A stretch of 64,000 nt of DNA from Streptomyces parvus (GCF_032121415.1 NZ_CP135079.1:868001-932000); one strand, 5' to 3'; shown: positions 53,379 through 62,476, counted from the first letter of the stretch. The notes: generated by a model from the sequence alone, not told the origin. Numbers and translations: made by a program.

Positions 53379-54245
53379 TCAGGACTTGGCGGGGGCGCCG
53401 AAGGCCGGGATGATCGATCCCTGGTAGGTGTCCTCGATGAACTTCTTGACCTCGTCGGAGTTGAGGAGCTTCGCGAGCTTCTCGACGCGCGGGTCCTTCT
53501 CGTTGCCCTTCTTGACCGCCAGGAAGTTGGCGTACGGGTTGCCCTCGGCCTTCTCCAGGGCGATGGAGTCCTTGCCGGGCTTCAGCTTGGCCTCGATGGC
53601 GTAGTTGCCGTTGATGACGGCGGCGTCCACGTCGTTCAGGGCGCGGGGCACGGTGGCGGCCTCCAGCTCCTTGAACTCCAGGCCCTTCTTGTCGGTGATG
53701 TCGCTCAGCTTGGCGCTGGTGCCGACGCCGTCCTTGAGGGTGATGAGGCCGTTCTCGGCGAGCAGCTGGAGGGCGCGGCCGCCGTTGGTGGTGTCGTTGG
53801 GGACGGCTATGGTCTGGCCGGCCTTGATGTCCTTGAGGTCCTCGGCCTTGTTGGAGTAGAGGCCGAGCGGCTCCAGGTGGACGTCGGCCACCGGCACGAT
53901 GGTGGTCTTCTGCTTGGCGTTGAAGTCGTCCAGGTAGGGCTTGTGCTGGAAGAAGTTGGCGTCGACCTGGCCGTTCTGGGTGGCGGTGTTCGGCAGGACG
54001 TAGTCCGTGAACTCCTTGACCTCCAGCTTGAGGCCCTCCTTGTCCGCCAGGTTCTTCTTGACGAAGTTCAGGATGTCGGCGTGCGGTGTCGGGGACGCGG
54101 CGACGACGAGGGCCTTGGAGGGGTCGGCGTTCGCGCCGGTCTCGCTCTTGGACGCCGGGTCGGAGGACGCACCGCAGGCGCTGAGGCCGACGGCGAGCGC
54201 GGCGGTGGCGGCGGCAGCTGCGGTGACCTTGATGTTCTTGCGCAC
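53379..54245 (-). CDS. metQ: Methionine ABC transporter substrate-binding lipoprotein
   Basis: NlpA/MetQ-family lipoprotein of 288 residues that delivers methionine to MetNI. The signal peptide ends in the lipobox LSAC with lipid-carrying C24. The mature protein has the family segments VAASPTPHADILNFVK, DANFFQHKPYLDDFN, IAVPNDTTNGGRALQLL and VINGNYA. Start GTG at 54245. It is last of the metN-metI-metQ operon, 94 nt after metI. Confidence 0.93.
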   Translation of the reverse strand: MRKNIKVTAAAAATAALAVGLSACGASSDPASKSETGANADPSKALVVAASPTPHADILNFVKKNLADKEGLKLEVKEFTDYVLPNTATQNGQVDANFFQHKPYLDDFNAKQKTTIVPVADVHLEPLGLYSNKAEDLKDIKAGQTIAVPNDTTNGGRALQLLAENGLITLKDGVGTSAKLSDITDKKGLEFKELEAATVPRALNDVDAAVINGNYAIEAKLKPGKDSIALEKAEGNPYANFLAVKKGNEKDPRVEKLAKLLNSDEVKKFIEDTYQGSIIPAFGAPAKS

Positions 54246-54339
54246 GAAGAGTGCCTCTTTCTTGTGGTGGTGCGCCCGGACAAGGAGTTCGGGCTCGGTG
54301 GGGCGGAAAGTTCTGGGGCCCTGGCCGGCCGGACGCCCC

Positions 54340-55011
54340 CTAGGAGGCGGTGCGGCCTCGGCGGGCCAGCAGCCGGACGGTGAGGTCGCCGATCAGCTGG
54401 ATCACGGTGACGATGACGATCAGCAGCGCGACGGTGATCAGCATGAACTGGTTGTCGAAGCGCTGGAATCCGTAGGTGACGGCCTTGGAGCCGAGCCCTT
54501 CGCCGCCGACCGCGCCGGCCATCGCGGAGTAGCCGATGAGCACGATGAGGGTGGTGGTGACGCCCGAGACGAGCGAGGGCAGGGCCTGCGGGAGGAGCAC
54601 CTTGCGGACGATCGTGGGGATGGAACCGCCCATCGACTGGACCGCTTCGACGAGCCCGTGGTCGACCTCGCGGATCGCCGTCTCGACGAGCCGGGCGAAG
54701 AACGGGATGGCGCCGACGGCGAGGGGCACGATCATCGCGGTGGGGCCGATGAAGGTGCCGACGACCCAGGTGGTGAAGGGGATCAGGGCGATCAGCAGGA
54801 TGATGAACGGCAGCGAGCGGCCGATGTTCACGATCACGCCGATGACCTTGTTCACCACGGTGTTCTGGAGCAGTCCGCCCTTGTCGGTGAGGACCAGCAG
54901 GACGCCGAGCGGCAGTCCGCCGACGACGGTGACCAGGGCGGACCACAGCACCATGTAGAGGGTGTCGAGGGTGCCCTGGGTCAGCAGGGGCTGCATTTCG
55001 GACCAGGTCAC
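54340..55011 (-). CDS. metI: Methionine ABC transporter permease
   Basis: Membrane component of the D/L-methionine importer, 223 residues with five or six helices. Signature stretches are GRSLPFIILLIALIPFTTWVVGT and the EAA loop VEAVQSMGGSIPTIVRKVLLPQALPS, which contacts MetN. The GTG start overlaps the metN stop codon as GTGA, giving translational coupling. Confidence 0.94.
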   Translation of the reverse strand: MTWSEMQPLLTQGTLDTLYMVLWSALVTVVGGLPLGVLLVLTDKGGLLQNTVVNKVIGVIVNIGRSLPFIILLIALIPFTTWVVGTFIGPTAMIVPLAVGAIPFFARLVETAIREVDHGLVEAVQSMGGSIPTIVRKVLLPQALPSLVSGVTTTLIVLIGYSAMAGAVGGEGLGSKAVTYGFQRFDNQFMLITVALLIVIVTVIQLIGDLTVRLLARRGRTAS

Positions 55012-56084
55012 TTGACGACCTCCTTGGTGATCGCCGCGGGCGTCTGCTCCGGTACGAGGGGGGCGGCGGTCGCGGCGGGCTCGCCGTCGACGACCTCGGC
55101 CTGGAGGCCCTGCTCGCGCAGGAAGCCGATGGGGACGACGTTCTCCTCGAACCGGCCGGGCAGTTCGATGCGCATCCGGCCGATCTGCTTGCCGCCGACG
55201 GTGTCCATCGCGGCGCCGAGGATCGAGATGTCGATGTTGTACGTCCGCGAGAGCTGGGAGATGACCGGCCGGGAGGCCGACTCCCCCTGGAAGGTCACGT
55301 CGACGACCGTGCGGTCCGGGCCGGAGGCGCTCCCGCCGACCGGGAACAGCTCCTGGGCCAGTTCGGAGCCGGGGGTGGCGAGGAGCTCGCCGACGGTCCC
55401 GGACTCGACGATCCTGCCGCGCCGCATGAGCGCCGCGGAGTCGCAGACGGTCTTGACGACGTCCATCTCGTGGGTGATGAGCAGGACCGTGAGGCCGAGC
55501 TGCTGGTTGAGGTCGCGCAGCAGTTGGAGGATGGAGCGGGTGGTCTCGGGGTCGAGCGCGGAGGTCGCCTCGTCGGAGAGCAGCACCTGGGGGTCGCCCG
55601 CGAGGGCGCGGGCTATGCCCACGCGCTGCTTCTGGCCGCCGGAGAGCTGTCCGGGGTAGGACTTCGCCTTGTCGGCGAGGCCGACCAGGTCGAGCAGTTC
55701 CCTGGCCTTGCGGGTGCGCGCCTGGCCGGAGACGCCGAGGATCTCCAGCGGCAGTTCCACGTTGTCCAGGACGGTGCGGGAGCCCAGCAGGTTGAAGTGC
55801 TGGAAGACCATGCCGATGCGGGTGCGCGCCCGGCGCAGCTCGGCGCTCGCCCGCCGGCCGCGGCCGGCGAGGGCGGTGAGGTCCTGGCCGGCCACCGTCA
55901 CGGTGCCGGAGGTGGGGCGTTCCAGGAGGTTGACGCAGCGGATGAGGGAGGACTTGCCGGCGCCGCTCTGTCCGATGACGCCGTACACCTCGCCTTCGCG
56001 GACGTGCAGGTCGACGCCGTCGAGTGCGGTGACCTCACGGTCGCGCGACTGGTAGACCTTCGTGAGGCCCGTCGTGGTGATCAC
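55008..56084 (-). CDS. metN: Methionine ABC transporter ATP-binding protein
   Basis: ABC ATPase of 358 residues driving methionine import. Walker A is GQSGAGKSSLI, Q-loop VFQHFNLL, signature LSGGQKQRVGIARAL, Walker B VLLSDEATSALD and H-loop THEMD. The C-terminal NIL domain (about 265-340, DVTFQGESASRPVISQLSRTYN) binds methionine and inhibits transport when the pool is full. Start GTG at 56084. First gene of the operon, preceded by about 220 nt and a leader peptide with Cys and Met codons. Confidence 0.95.
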   Translation of the reverse strand: MITTTGLTKVYQSRDREVTALDGVDLHVREGEVYGVIGQSGAGKSSLIRCVNLLERPTSGTVTVAGQDLTALAGRGRRASAELRRARTRIGMVFQHFNLLGSRTVLDNVELPLEILGVSGQARTRKARELLDLVGLADKAKSYPGQLSGGQKQRVGIARALAGDPQVLLSDEATSALDPETTRSILQLLRDLNQQLGLTVLLITHEMDVVKTVCDSAALMRRGRIVESGTVGELLATPGSELAQELFPVGGSASGPDRTVVDVTFQGESASRPVISQLSRTYNIDISILGAAMDTVGGKQIGRMRIELPGRFEENVVPIGFLREQGLQAEVVDGEPAATAAPLVPEQTPAAITKEVVK

Positions 56085-56268
56085 AGGGGGTTTCCGTCAC
56101 TGTCGAGTGCGCGGCGCGGTGTCCGCCGGGCACGGGGCATTCGTCGAGGAGACTGTTCGGGCTGGTGGGCCGGGTCACGTCTCGGCATGGCTTCGGGCGG
56201 CGATCGGCCGGGGGCAGCACATGCGCGGGCGGGCTCGTTCCGTGGACTGCGAACGGCACAGGCTCGGT

Positions 56269-56286
56269 CTCGCTTCGGGGCGCGAG
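56269..56286 (-). promoter_or_regulatory. Hairpin after the metN leader peptide
   Basis: Short stem CTCGC/GCGAG (56269-56273 against 56282-56286), 17 nt beyond the leader-peptide stop codon, in the 218-nt stretch before metN. It could be part of an attenuator, but no alternative pairing was resolved by eye. Confidence 0.35.
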
Positions 56287-56302
56287 GCTCAGGCGGGGGC
56301 CC

Positions 56303-56389
56303 TCAGAAGGCGCGCATTCGACACATACAACGAGCACCGGGCGTGCTGATCGCCTCGGTCGCAAGGGTGCGGCTGCTCGTCGTGGTCAT
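56303..56389 (-). CDS. Cys/Met-rich leader peptide upstream of metNIQ
   Basis: A 28-codon frame starting ATG (MTTTSSRTLATEAISTPG) and ending ARCMCRMRAF, so that Cys, Met, Cys, Arg, Met follow one another next to the stop codon. Position just before the methionine importer and this composition are those of a translational attenuator that senses charged tRNA-Cys/Met. I recall similar short 'putative leader peptides' before sulfur genes in Streptomyces. No clear ribosome site is seen, so it may be read from a leaderless or very short leader. It is on the same strand as metN. Confidence 0.65.
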   Translation of the reverse strand: MTTTSSRTLATEAISTPGARCMCRMRAF

Positions 56390-56686
56390 GGGCCCAAGTA
56401 AAACAGACGTGAGGTCGCCGTGATCCCGACTGTCCGCATAGCGGACAGTGCTGGATGGCCGGACGCTCGCCTTCCGGTTCGGCCGCCCGGCGCTGCGGAT
56501 ACGGCTGTGACCTGCAATGACGGGCATGATCCGGGGGTGCGTCCGGCGGCAACCGACCCCTCGGGGAGCGGAACCTTGGCCGCCGGTTGTGTTCAAGGCC
56601 ACCCTCGCGCGGCCGGGGCGGCAACCGCCCGCGCGGTGGCCGGGGCCGCAGGCGGGCGGGCGCTCCGTCCGTAATACCCTCGACTC

Positions 56687-57046
56687 ATGCTTGACGCCCT
56701 GACGGTCGCGGTCGCCGTGACCGCGCTCGCCCTCGCCGCCTGGTGCGGACATGCCGCCTACCGGGACCAGCCGACGAAGGACTGGCATTTCATCGGGATG
56801 GCGGTCGTCTCCGTGCTGGCACTGGCCCAGTTGGTGGTGGGCGTCGTACAGCTGGCACGCGGGGAGCGGCCGGAGCAGGGCATGGCGGTGTTCATCGCCT
56901 ATCTTGTCGGTTCGTTCGCCGCGGTGCCCGCGGCCGGATTCCTGTCGCTGACCGAGCGGACCCGCTGGGGCTCGGTCACGGTGGCGGCGGGCGCGGTCGT
57001 GCTGGCGGTTCTGGAGGTCCGGCTCTATGACATCTGGGGAAACTGA
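56687..57046 (+). CDS. Small four-helix membrane protein
   Basis: A 119-residue protein, nearly all hydrophobic: helices at ALTVAVAVTALALAAWCG, FIGMAVVSVLALAQLVVGVVQLA, MAVFIAYLVGSFAAVPAAGFLSL and VTVAAGAVVLAVLEVRLYDIWG. The polar turns contain RDQPTKDWH and ERTRW. No family is recognised. ATG at 56687 has no ribosome site and may be leaderless. Its stop codon is 1 nt before the next gene's chosen GTG, so the two are co-expressed. Confidence 0.72.
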   Translation: MLDALTVAVAVTALALAAWCGHAAYRDQPTKDWHFIGMAVVSVLALAQLVVGVVQLARGERPEQGMAVFIAYLVGSFAAVPAAGFLSLTERTRWGSVTVAAGAVVLAVLEVRLYDIWGN

Positions 57047-57047
57047 C

Positions 57048-57488
57048 GTGAGCGACACCGACCGCCCCGAGGTGGCAACGGCTCCGAAGCCGGCCTTCGA
57101 ACTCGGCACCGGCCCCGGCCGGGTCCTGGTCTGGTTCTACGGGGTTTTCACGGTCGCGGCGGCCTCGCGCTCGATCGTTCAGATGATCATGGACTTCGAC
57201 CGGGCGCCGCTGGCGTACGTGCTCTCGGCCGTCGCGGCCGTGGTGTACGGCTTCATCACGTACTCGCTGGTGCGCGGCGGGGAGAAGGCCCGCAGGGCGG
57301 CGCTGGTGTGCTGCGCGGCGGAGCTGCTGGGCGTCCTGGCCGTCGGTGCGTGGACGCTGGCCGAGCCGGCCGCGTTCCCGGACGCGACGGTGTGGTCGGA
57401 CTTCGGGATGGGCTACCTCTTCATCCCGGTGATCCTGCCGGTCACCGGGATGATCTGGCTGCGCCGCGCGAAGACCGCAGCGGTCTGA
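57048..57488 (+). CDS. Small membrane protein, partner of the preceding gene
   Basis: A 146-residue protein with a polar N-terminal 30 residues and about four membrane helices (VLVWFYGVFTVAAASRSIVQ, LAYVLSAVAAVVYGFITYSLV, AALVCCAAELLGVLAVGAWTL, YLFIPVILPVTGMIWL). Family not recognised. GTG at 57048 was chosen, with GGGGAAACTGAC before it. An in-frame ATG at 57027, inside the preceding gene and with GGAGG upstream, would add seven residues and is a real alternative. Confidence 0.75.
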   Translation: MSDTDRPEVATAPKPAFELGTGPGRVLVWFYGVFTVAAASRSIVQMIMDFDRAPLAYVLSAVAAVVYGFITYSLVRGGEKARRAALVCCAAELLGVLAVGAWTLAEPAAFPDATVWSDFGMGYLFIPVILPVTGMIWLRRAKTAAV

Positions 57489-57538
57489 GGCCTGCCGCTC
57501 CGACCGGCCCCGTCCGCCCGACCTCGCGCGGCGCCCCG

Positions 57539-58042
57539 TCAGGCGCTGGCCACGAACTCCCGGTCGGCGGCGTCCTTCTCCAGCAGGATCAGCTGTACGC
57601 CGTCGGCTCCGGTGACTGCCCCGACCTGGGCGTATCCGGCCTTCCGGTAGAGCCGCAGATTGCTCTCGCTGCGGTGGCCGCTGCGCAGCCGGAAACGGGT
57701 CGCCGCCCGCTCGGCGGTCAGGGCCGATTCGGCGGCCAGCAGCAGCCGGGCGCCGAGGCCGTGGCCCTGGAGCCGGGGGTGGACGCAGAGCTTCCCGATC
57801 AGGCCCGTGCCGTCGGGGTCGGTGAATCCTCGGACCGAGCCGACGACTTCGTCCCCCAGCCGGGCCACGAACACCAGGTCGTCGGAGACTTCGGCCCGCA
57901 GTGAGTCGAGGGTCTGGACGAGCGGGTCGATCCGGTAGTTGTCGTACAGCTCCGCCTCGCGCTGGAAGCAGAGGTACTGAAGTCTGAAGATCTGCTCGAC
58001 GTCCTGTGCCGTCGCCGCCGAGATGGTCACGCTCATGCCCAT
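57539..58042 (-). CDS. GNAT acetyltransferase
   Basis: A 167-residue N-acetyltransferase. The acetyl-CoA segment is LCVHPRLQGHGLGARLLLAAE (R/QxxGxG/A type) and the C-terminal half has RLRSGHRSESNLRLYRKAGYAQVG. The N-terminus SVTISAATAQDVEQIFRLQYLCF is family-like. ATG at 58042 was chosen because GGGAGG lies 9 nt upstream. Substrate unknown. Confidence 0.85.
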   Translation of the reverse strand: MGMSVTISAATAQDVEQIFRLQYLCFQREAELYDNYRIDPLVQTLDSLRAEVSDDLVFVARLGDEVVGSVRGFTDPDGTGLIGKLCVHPRLQGHGLGARLLLAAESALTAERAATRFRLRSGHRSESNLRLYRKAGYAQVGAVTGADGVQLILLEKDAADREFVASA

Positions 58043-58088
58043 GTGTGCACGCCTCCCGCTCACCTGTCCGCCGGTTGCCTACCGCTCC

Positions 58089-58631
58089 CTATCCCCGCAC
58101 GGATGGGGCGACAACCTCCGCAGCCAGCATTCTGCGCAGACATCCAAGGCAACGGGAACGGATCGGACCCAAACTCCCCTGTGACATACCCAACTCCCCT
58201 GCGATTTCCCGGTAGGTCGGGTCGCCGGGGTCGAGTAACGCCTCCAGCAGCCGGGGGCAGCGTCCGGGCAGCCGGGCCATCGCGGAGCGCAGCGCCCGGC
58301 GTTCGGCGGCCCCGAGCGCGGCGCGTTCCGGGCAGTCGGCCGGTCCGGCGACTGGTTCCGTTCCGGCGTAGGGGCGTTCGCGCCGGACCGTGCGGCGGCC
58401 GCGGCGGGCCTCGGCCCGTACGGTGTCGCGGACCCAGCGGGCGGCGTCGGCGGGCGGTCCGGCGGCCGGGCGCTCCAGCAGCCGCACCCAGACGCTCTGT
58501 TCGAGGTCGGCGGGATCGACTCCGGCGGCCGGGGCCTCGGCCCTCGCCTCCGCGCGCACCAGGGGTTGCAGGGCGCGGACGACGAGGGCGGTGGAGGCGG
58601 CCGGGTCGCGGTCATGATCGAGAAGCGTCAT
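58089..58631 (-). CDS. Sigma-70-like (ECF-type) factor
   Basis: A 180-residue protein with the two-domain look of an ECF sigma factor. The N-terminal part has VVRALQPLVRAEARAEA and DPADLEQSVWVRLLER, similar to region 2; region 4 near the end is ALLDPGDPTYREIAGELGMSQGSLGPIRSRCLGCLRRML, a helix-turn-helix. Length is typical. The linker is rich in Arg and Ala. No anti-sigma gene is adjacent. ATG at 58631 follows GGGG. It could act at a few promoters of unknown identity. Confidence 0.8.
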   Translation of the reverse strand: MTLLDHDRDPAASTALVVRALQPLVRAEARAEAPAAGVDPADLEQSVWVRLLERPAAGPPADAARWVRDTVRAEARRGRRTVRRERPYAGTEPVAGPADCPERAALGAAERRALRSAMARLPGRCPRLLEALLDPGDPTYREIAGELGMSQGSLGPIRSRCLGCLRRMLAAEVVAPSVRG

Positions 58632-58714
58632 GCCCCGGCGGACGTGCCTGCGGGGGCGGCCGGTTGCTCCGGCCGCACCGCGCCACCCGACCGGGGCATG
58701 CGGGGCGTACGGCT

Positions 58715-58748
58715 GACGGCGCGCCTCGCGTACGGGAGGCGCGCCGTC
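58715..58748 (-). terminator. Terminator downstream of the phosphodiesterase gene
   Basis: Thirteen-base perfect stem (58715-58727 against 58736-58748) with an 8-nt loop, 3 nt past the stop codon. Confidence 0.75.
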
Positions 58749-58751
58749 GCG

Positions 58752-59909
58752 TCAGCGTCCCGCGCGGTCCGCCGCGGCGAGCAGCGCCGTGTCCGGGTGG
58801 TCGGCGAAGATGCCGTCGATGCCGGTGGCGAAGTAGGCCGCGTAGGCGCCGAACACGTCCCCGTAGGCGTTGGGGTCGGTGCCGCGACGGAAGTCGGCGG
58901 GCAGGAAGCTGTTCTCGTTGCGCAGGGTGTACGGGTGCAGGAGCAGGCCCTTGGCGTGCGCGTCCCGCACCAGGGTGGTCGGGGTGGTGAGCCGCCCCGA
59001 CGCGTCCTTGGGGATGATCAGGTCGAGGGTGGGACCGATGCCCTGGGCGAAGGAAGCCATCCACTGCAGACCGGCGGGCTTCACCAGGTCGGCGACCGTG
59101 CGCGGGTCGCCCGACTCGACGAAGTCCCAGGGGCGCTCCCTGGGCCCGGACAGCAGGACGATGCGCGGGGTGTCGACGAGCCGAGCCAGGCGCTGGACCG
59201 AGCCGGGTTCGAAGGACTGGAGAATGGTCGGGGAGTTCCTGCGGTCCCGGCCGTACCGGCGCAGCAGCCGGGCGAGGGGCTCCTCCAGACCGAGGCCGAG
59301 CTTCCGGAAGTAGGTGGGGTGCTTGGTCTCGACGTACAGCCAGACGGGCGCACCGCGCTTGCGGCCCTCCTTCTCGGCCCAGCGCAGGACCTCCTCGAAG
59401 GTGGGAACCGCCCACCGGCCGTTGTAGAGGGTGCTGTCCGGGCGGTTGCCCGGGATGCGCTCCGTGGCCCGCAGGGTCTTGAGCTCGGCGAGGGTGAAGT
59501 CCTCGGTGAACCAGCCGGTGTAGGAGACGCCGTCGATGCTCTTGGTGGTCTTGCGGCCGGCGAACTCGGGGTGGTCGGCGACGTCGGTGGTGCCGGTGAT
59601 GTCGTTCTCGTGACGGCAGACGAGATGGCCGTCCTTGGTCGGCACGAGGTCCTGCTCGACGATGTGCGCGCCCATGTCGAGGGCCAGCTGGTAGGAGCCG
59701 AGGGTGTGCTCGGGGCGGTAGCCGCTGGCCCCGCGGTGGCCGATCACCGTGGGTACGGGCAGATCGCGCAGCGACCGACCGCCTGTGCCGTGGCCGCGGC
59801 CCCGCTCGGCGGCCTGGGCGGCGGCGGGCAGGCCGAGGGCCGCGGTGCCGAGGACCGCGGCGCCCAGAAGGGTCCGCCGGCCGGGGGTCTTCCGCGCACG
59901 CTCCATCAT
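58752..59909 (-). CDS. Secreted glycerophosphodiester phosphodiesterase
   Basis: GDPD-family hydrolase of 385 residues releasing glycerol 3-phosphate from deacylated lipids. A signal sequence with twin arginines (GRRTLLGAAVLGTAALGLPAAAQAAE, 10-35) suggests Tat export. The catalytic core shows GHRGASGYRPEHT (H58, R59, E67), VEQDLVPTKDG (E85, D87) and CRHENDITGTT (H100). It is near the usual length for secreted GDPDs. ATG at 59909 follows GAGGAG by 5 nt. It diverges from the acyltransferase gene. Confidence 0.92.
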   Translation of the reverse strand: MMERARKTPGRRTLLGAAVLGTAALGLPAAAQAAERGRGHGTGGRSLRDLPVPTVIGHRGASGYRPEHTLGSYQLALDMGAHIVEQDLVPTKDGHLVCRHENDITGTTDVADHPEFAGRKTTKSIDGVSYTGWFTEDFTLAELKTLRATERIPGNRPDSTLYNGRWAVPTFEEVLRWAEKEGRKRGAPVWLYVETKHPTYFRKLGLGLEEPLARLLRRYGRDRRNSPTILQSFEPGSVQRLARLVDTPRIVLLSGPRERPWDFVESGDPRTVADLVKPAGLQWMASFAQGIGPTLDLIIPKDASGRLTTPTTLVRDAHAKGLLLHPYTLRNENSFLPADFRRGTDPNAYGDVFGAYAAYFATGIDGIFADHPDTALLAAADRAGR

Positions 59910-60171
59910 GAATGCTCCTCGTTTGGTATGTCCGGGACCGGTCGAGCGAGGCCCGATCGTAGGCTGGGAGACGTACGGGAGGACGGACCTTCGGCCAACG
60001 TGGCGGAAACACATGTCAACACCGCGGATCCGCTCCGTGAACCCGATGTGCGATCAGCGCATACCCGCGAGTATCGTCCTCACCTGCACCGACCATCATC
60101 CGTCGGCACCGGCCACCGCCCGGGGGACCCGTTCCCTCGCGGTCGGCCCGGCCACGACACCGGAGGAACCG

Positions 60172-60843
60172 TTGTCCCGTCTCACGGTCATCAAGGCAGT
60201 GCTCGGACCGATTCTGCGCCTGATGTTCCGCCCCCAGGTGGAGGGCGCCGAGAACATTCCCGGGACCGGGCCGGTGATCCTCGCGGGCAACCACCTGACG
60301 TTCATCGACTCGATGGTCATGCCGATCTGCGTCGACCGGCCGGTGTTCTACATCGGCAAGGACGAGTACGTCACGGGCAAGGGTCTCAAGGGCCGGCTGA
60401 TGGCCTGGTTCTTCACCGGCTGCGGCATGATCCCGGTGGACCGGGACGGCGGCCGGGGCGGCGTCGCGGCGCTGATGACGGGCCGCCGGGTGCTGGAGGA
60501 GGGGCAGGCCTTCGCGATCTACCCCGAGGGCACCCGCTCCCCCGACGGCCGGCTCTACCGGGGCCGTACGGGCATCGCCCGGCTGACGCTGATGACGGGC
60601 GCGCCGGTGGTCCCGTTCGCGATGATCGGGACGGACAAGCTGCAGCCGGGCGGCGCGGGTCTGCCCCGGCCGGGCAAGGTCACGGTGCGTTTCGGTGAGC
60701 CGATGGAGTTCTCGCGGTACGAGGGCATGGACCGCGACCGCTATGTGCTGCGGGCGGTGACGGACTCGGTGATGGCCGAGGTGATGCGGCTGTCCGGCCA
60801 GGAGTACGTGGACATGTACGCGACGAAGGCGAAGGCGGCCTGA
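60172..60843 (+). CDS. 1-acyl-glycerol-3-phosphate acyltransferase-like protein
   Basis: LPLAT/PlsC-family acyltransferase of 223 residues. The catalytic H-x4-D is NHLTFIDS (H41, D46), and the substrate-phosphate-binding EGTR is at 119-122 (YPEGTRSPDGRL). VPFAMIGTDKL is the third block. It acts on the inner membrane leaflet in phospholipid synthesis or remodelling. Start TTG at 60172 was chosen because GGAGGAACC lies immediately before it; upstream ATGs lack such a site. Confidence 0.88.
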   Translation: MSRLTVIKAVLGPILRLMFRPQVEGAENIPGTGPVILAGNHLTFIDSMVMPICVDRPVFYIGKDEYVTGKGLKGRLMAWFFTGCGMIPVDRDGGRGGVAALMTGRRVLEEGQAFAIYPEGTRSPDGRLYRGRTGIARLTLMTGAPVVPFAMIGTDKLQPGGAGLPRPGKVTVRFGEPMEFSRYEGMDRDRYVLRAVTDSVMAEVMRLSGQEYVDMYATKAKAA

Positions 60844-60866
60844 TCCCGTCGGCCGTGAAGACGCGG

Positions 60867-60903
60867 GAAGGGCCCGCACCCCACTCCGGGGTGCGGGCCC
60901 TTC
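60867..60903. terminator. Bidirectional terminator
   Basis: Sixteen-base perfect stem (60867-60882 against 60888-60903) with a 5-nt loop, between the convergent acyltransferase and MFS genes. Confidence 0.85.
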
Positions 60904-60931
60904 TCCGTGAACGGCGTGCGGCCGGACACCC

Positions 60932-62476
60932 CTACGGGTGCTCGACGCCGTCCTCCAGCTTCTGGCCCCGCAGCAGGAACCAGGCGGCGGCCGCCGCCGC
61001 CAGCAGGACCGCGGCGCCGACCCCCGCGGCCGACCGCAGTCCGTCGACGAACGCCTCCTGGGCCGCCGAGACCAGCGGCCCCGCCTGGGCGGCGGGCAGC
61101 GCCGCGGCCGATTCGACCGCCCCGCCCAACGACTCGTGGGCGGCCGCCTCGACGTCGGCGGGGATGCCGCCCGGGGTCGGGAAGCCCCGGTAGACACCGG
61201 TGACGATGGAGCCGAGCAGGGCGATGCCGAGGGCCGCGCCCAGTTCGTACGCGGTCTCGGAGACGGCGGACGCGGAGCCCGCCTGCTCCTTCGGGACGCT
61301 GGAGAGGATCACGTCGGCGGTGACGGTGAAGGAGAAGCCCGCGCCGACGCCGACGACCAGCAGCATGGCGCCGAGCAGCGGATAGTCGGTGTGCTGGTCG
61401 AGCAGGGTCACACTGCCCAGCGCAAGACCGACCGCCGCCAGGCCGCCCGAGACGACGGAGCGGACCGAGAAGCGGCGGGCCGCGAATCCGGCCAGCAGAC
61501 CGGCGGTCACCGCGCCGATCGCGGCGGGCAGTTCGGCGAGTCCGGCCTCCAGCGGCCCGCGGCCCTGCACCAGTTGCAGGAACTGGGAGAGGAAGAAGAC
61601 CAGGCCCGACAGGCCGAGGATGGTCAGCAGGTCGGCGAGGACCGCGCCGGAGAAGCCCCGGTGGTGGAAGAGCCGCATGTCCAGCAGGGGTGCGGGCAGC
61701 CGCAGTTGCCTGCGGACGAACCAGGTCAGCGCGGCGACGCCGGCGACCGCGGCCACGGCCGGGTCCCAGCTCACTCCGTGCGAGGCCGTCTCCTTGATGG
61801 CGTAGACGACACCGATCATGCCGACCAGGGAGAGCCCGACACTGAGCATGTCCCACGGGCCGGGGGCCGGGTTCTTGGACTCGGGGATCAGCTTGATGCC
61901 GACGACCACGAGGACGGCCATCACGGGCAGGTTGATCAGGAAGACCGAGCCCCACCAGAAGTGTTCCAGCAGGAATCCGCCGACGACCGGGCCGACGGCA
62001 GCGCCCGCCGAGGCCATGGCGCCCCAGATCCCGATGGCGAGGCTGCGCTCGCGCGGGTCGTGGAAGAGGTTGCGGATCAGGGCGAGCGTGGACGGCATCA
62101 GGGTGGCGCCGGCGACACCGAGGAGCGCCCGGGCCACGATCATCATCTCGGGCGTGGTCGCGTACGCGTTGAGCACGGAGACCGCGCCGAACGCCACCGC
62201 GCCGACCAGCAGCAGCTTCTTGCGGCCGATGCGGTCGCCGAGACTGCCCATCGAGACGAGCAGGCCGGCGATGACGAAGGAGTAGACGTCGCCGATCCAG
62301 AGCAGCTGGGTCCCGGTGGGCTCCAGGTCCTCGCTGAGGAACGGGGTGGCGAGACCGAGGACGGTGGCGTCCACGGCCACCAGCAGCACGGCGAGGACGA
62401 GGACGGCGAGCGCGATCCACCGCCCAGGACGGCGTACCGCGTCCGTGGTGTCCGGGGTCTTCTCGGTGCTGATCAT
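60932..62476 (-). CDS. MFS drug-efflux transporter (DHA2 family)
   Basis: Drug:H+ antiporter of 514 residues with fourteen predicted helices, as in EmrB/QacA. Motif D1 is AVDATVLGLATPFLSEDL in helix 1, motif A GSLGDRIGRKKLLLVG in loop 2-3, motif B RALLGVAGATLMPSTLALI, and motif C GAAVGPVVGGFLLEHFWW. Substrate unknown. Its ATG overlaps the TetR stop codon as ATGA, so the repressor and pump are translated together. Confidence 0.93.
   Translation of the reverse strand: MISTEKTPDTTDAVRRPGRWIALAVLVLAVLLVAVDATVLGLATPFLSEDLEPTGTQLLWIGDVYSFVIAGLLVSMGSLGDRIGRKKLLLVGAVAFGAVSVLNAYATTPEMMIVARALLGVAGATLMPSTLALIRNLFHDPRERSLAIGIWGAMASAGAAVGPVVGGFLLEHFWWGSVFLINLPVMAVLVVVGIKLIPESKNPAPGPWDMLSVGLSLVGMIGVVYAIKETASHGVSWDPAVAAVAGVAALTWFVRRQLRLPAPLLDMRLFHHRGFSGAVLADLLTILGLSGLVFFLSQFLQLVQGRGPLEAGLAELPAAIGAVTAGLLAGFAARRFSVRSVVSGGLAAVGLALGSVTLLDQHTDYPLLGAMLLVVGVGAGFSFTVTADVILSSVPKEQAGSASAVSETAYELGAALGIALLGSIVTGVYRGFPTPGGIPADVEAAAHESLGGAVESAAALPAAQAGPLVSAAQEAFVDGLRSAAGVGAAVLLAAAAAAWFLLRGQKLEDGVEHP

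Noticed and set aside
56085..56420. SAM riboswitch upstream of metN
   Set aside because: No GGCAACC-type core or the expected multi-stem junction; the Cys/Met leader peptide explains the region better.
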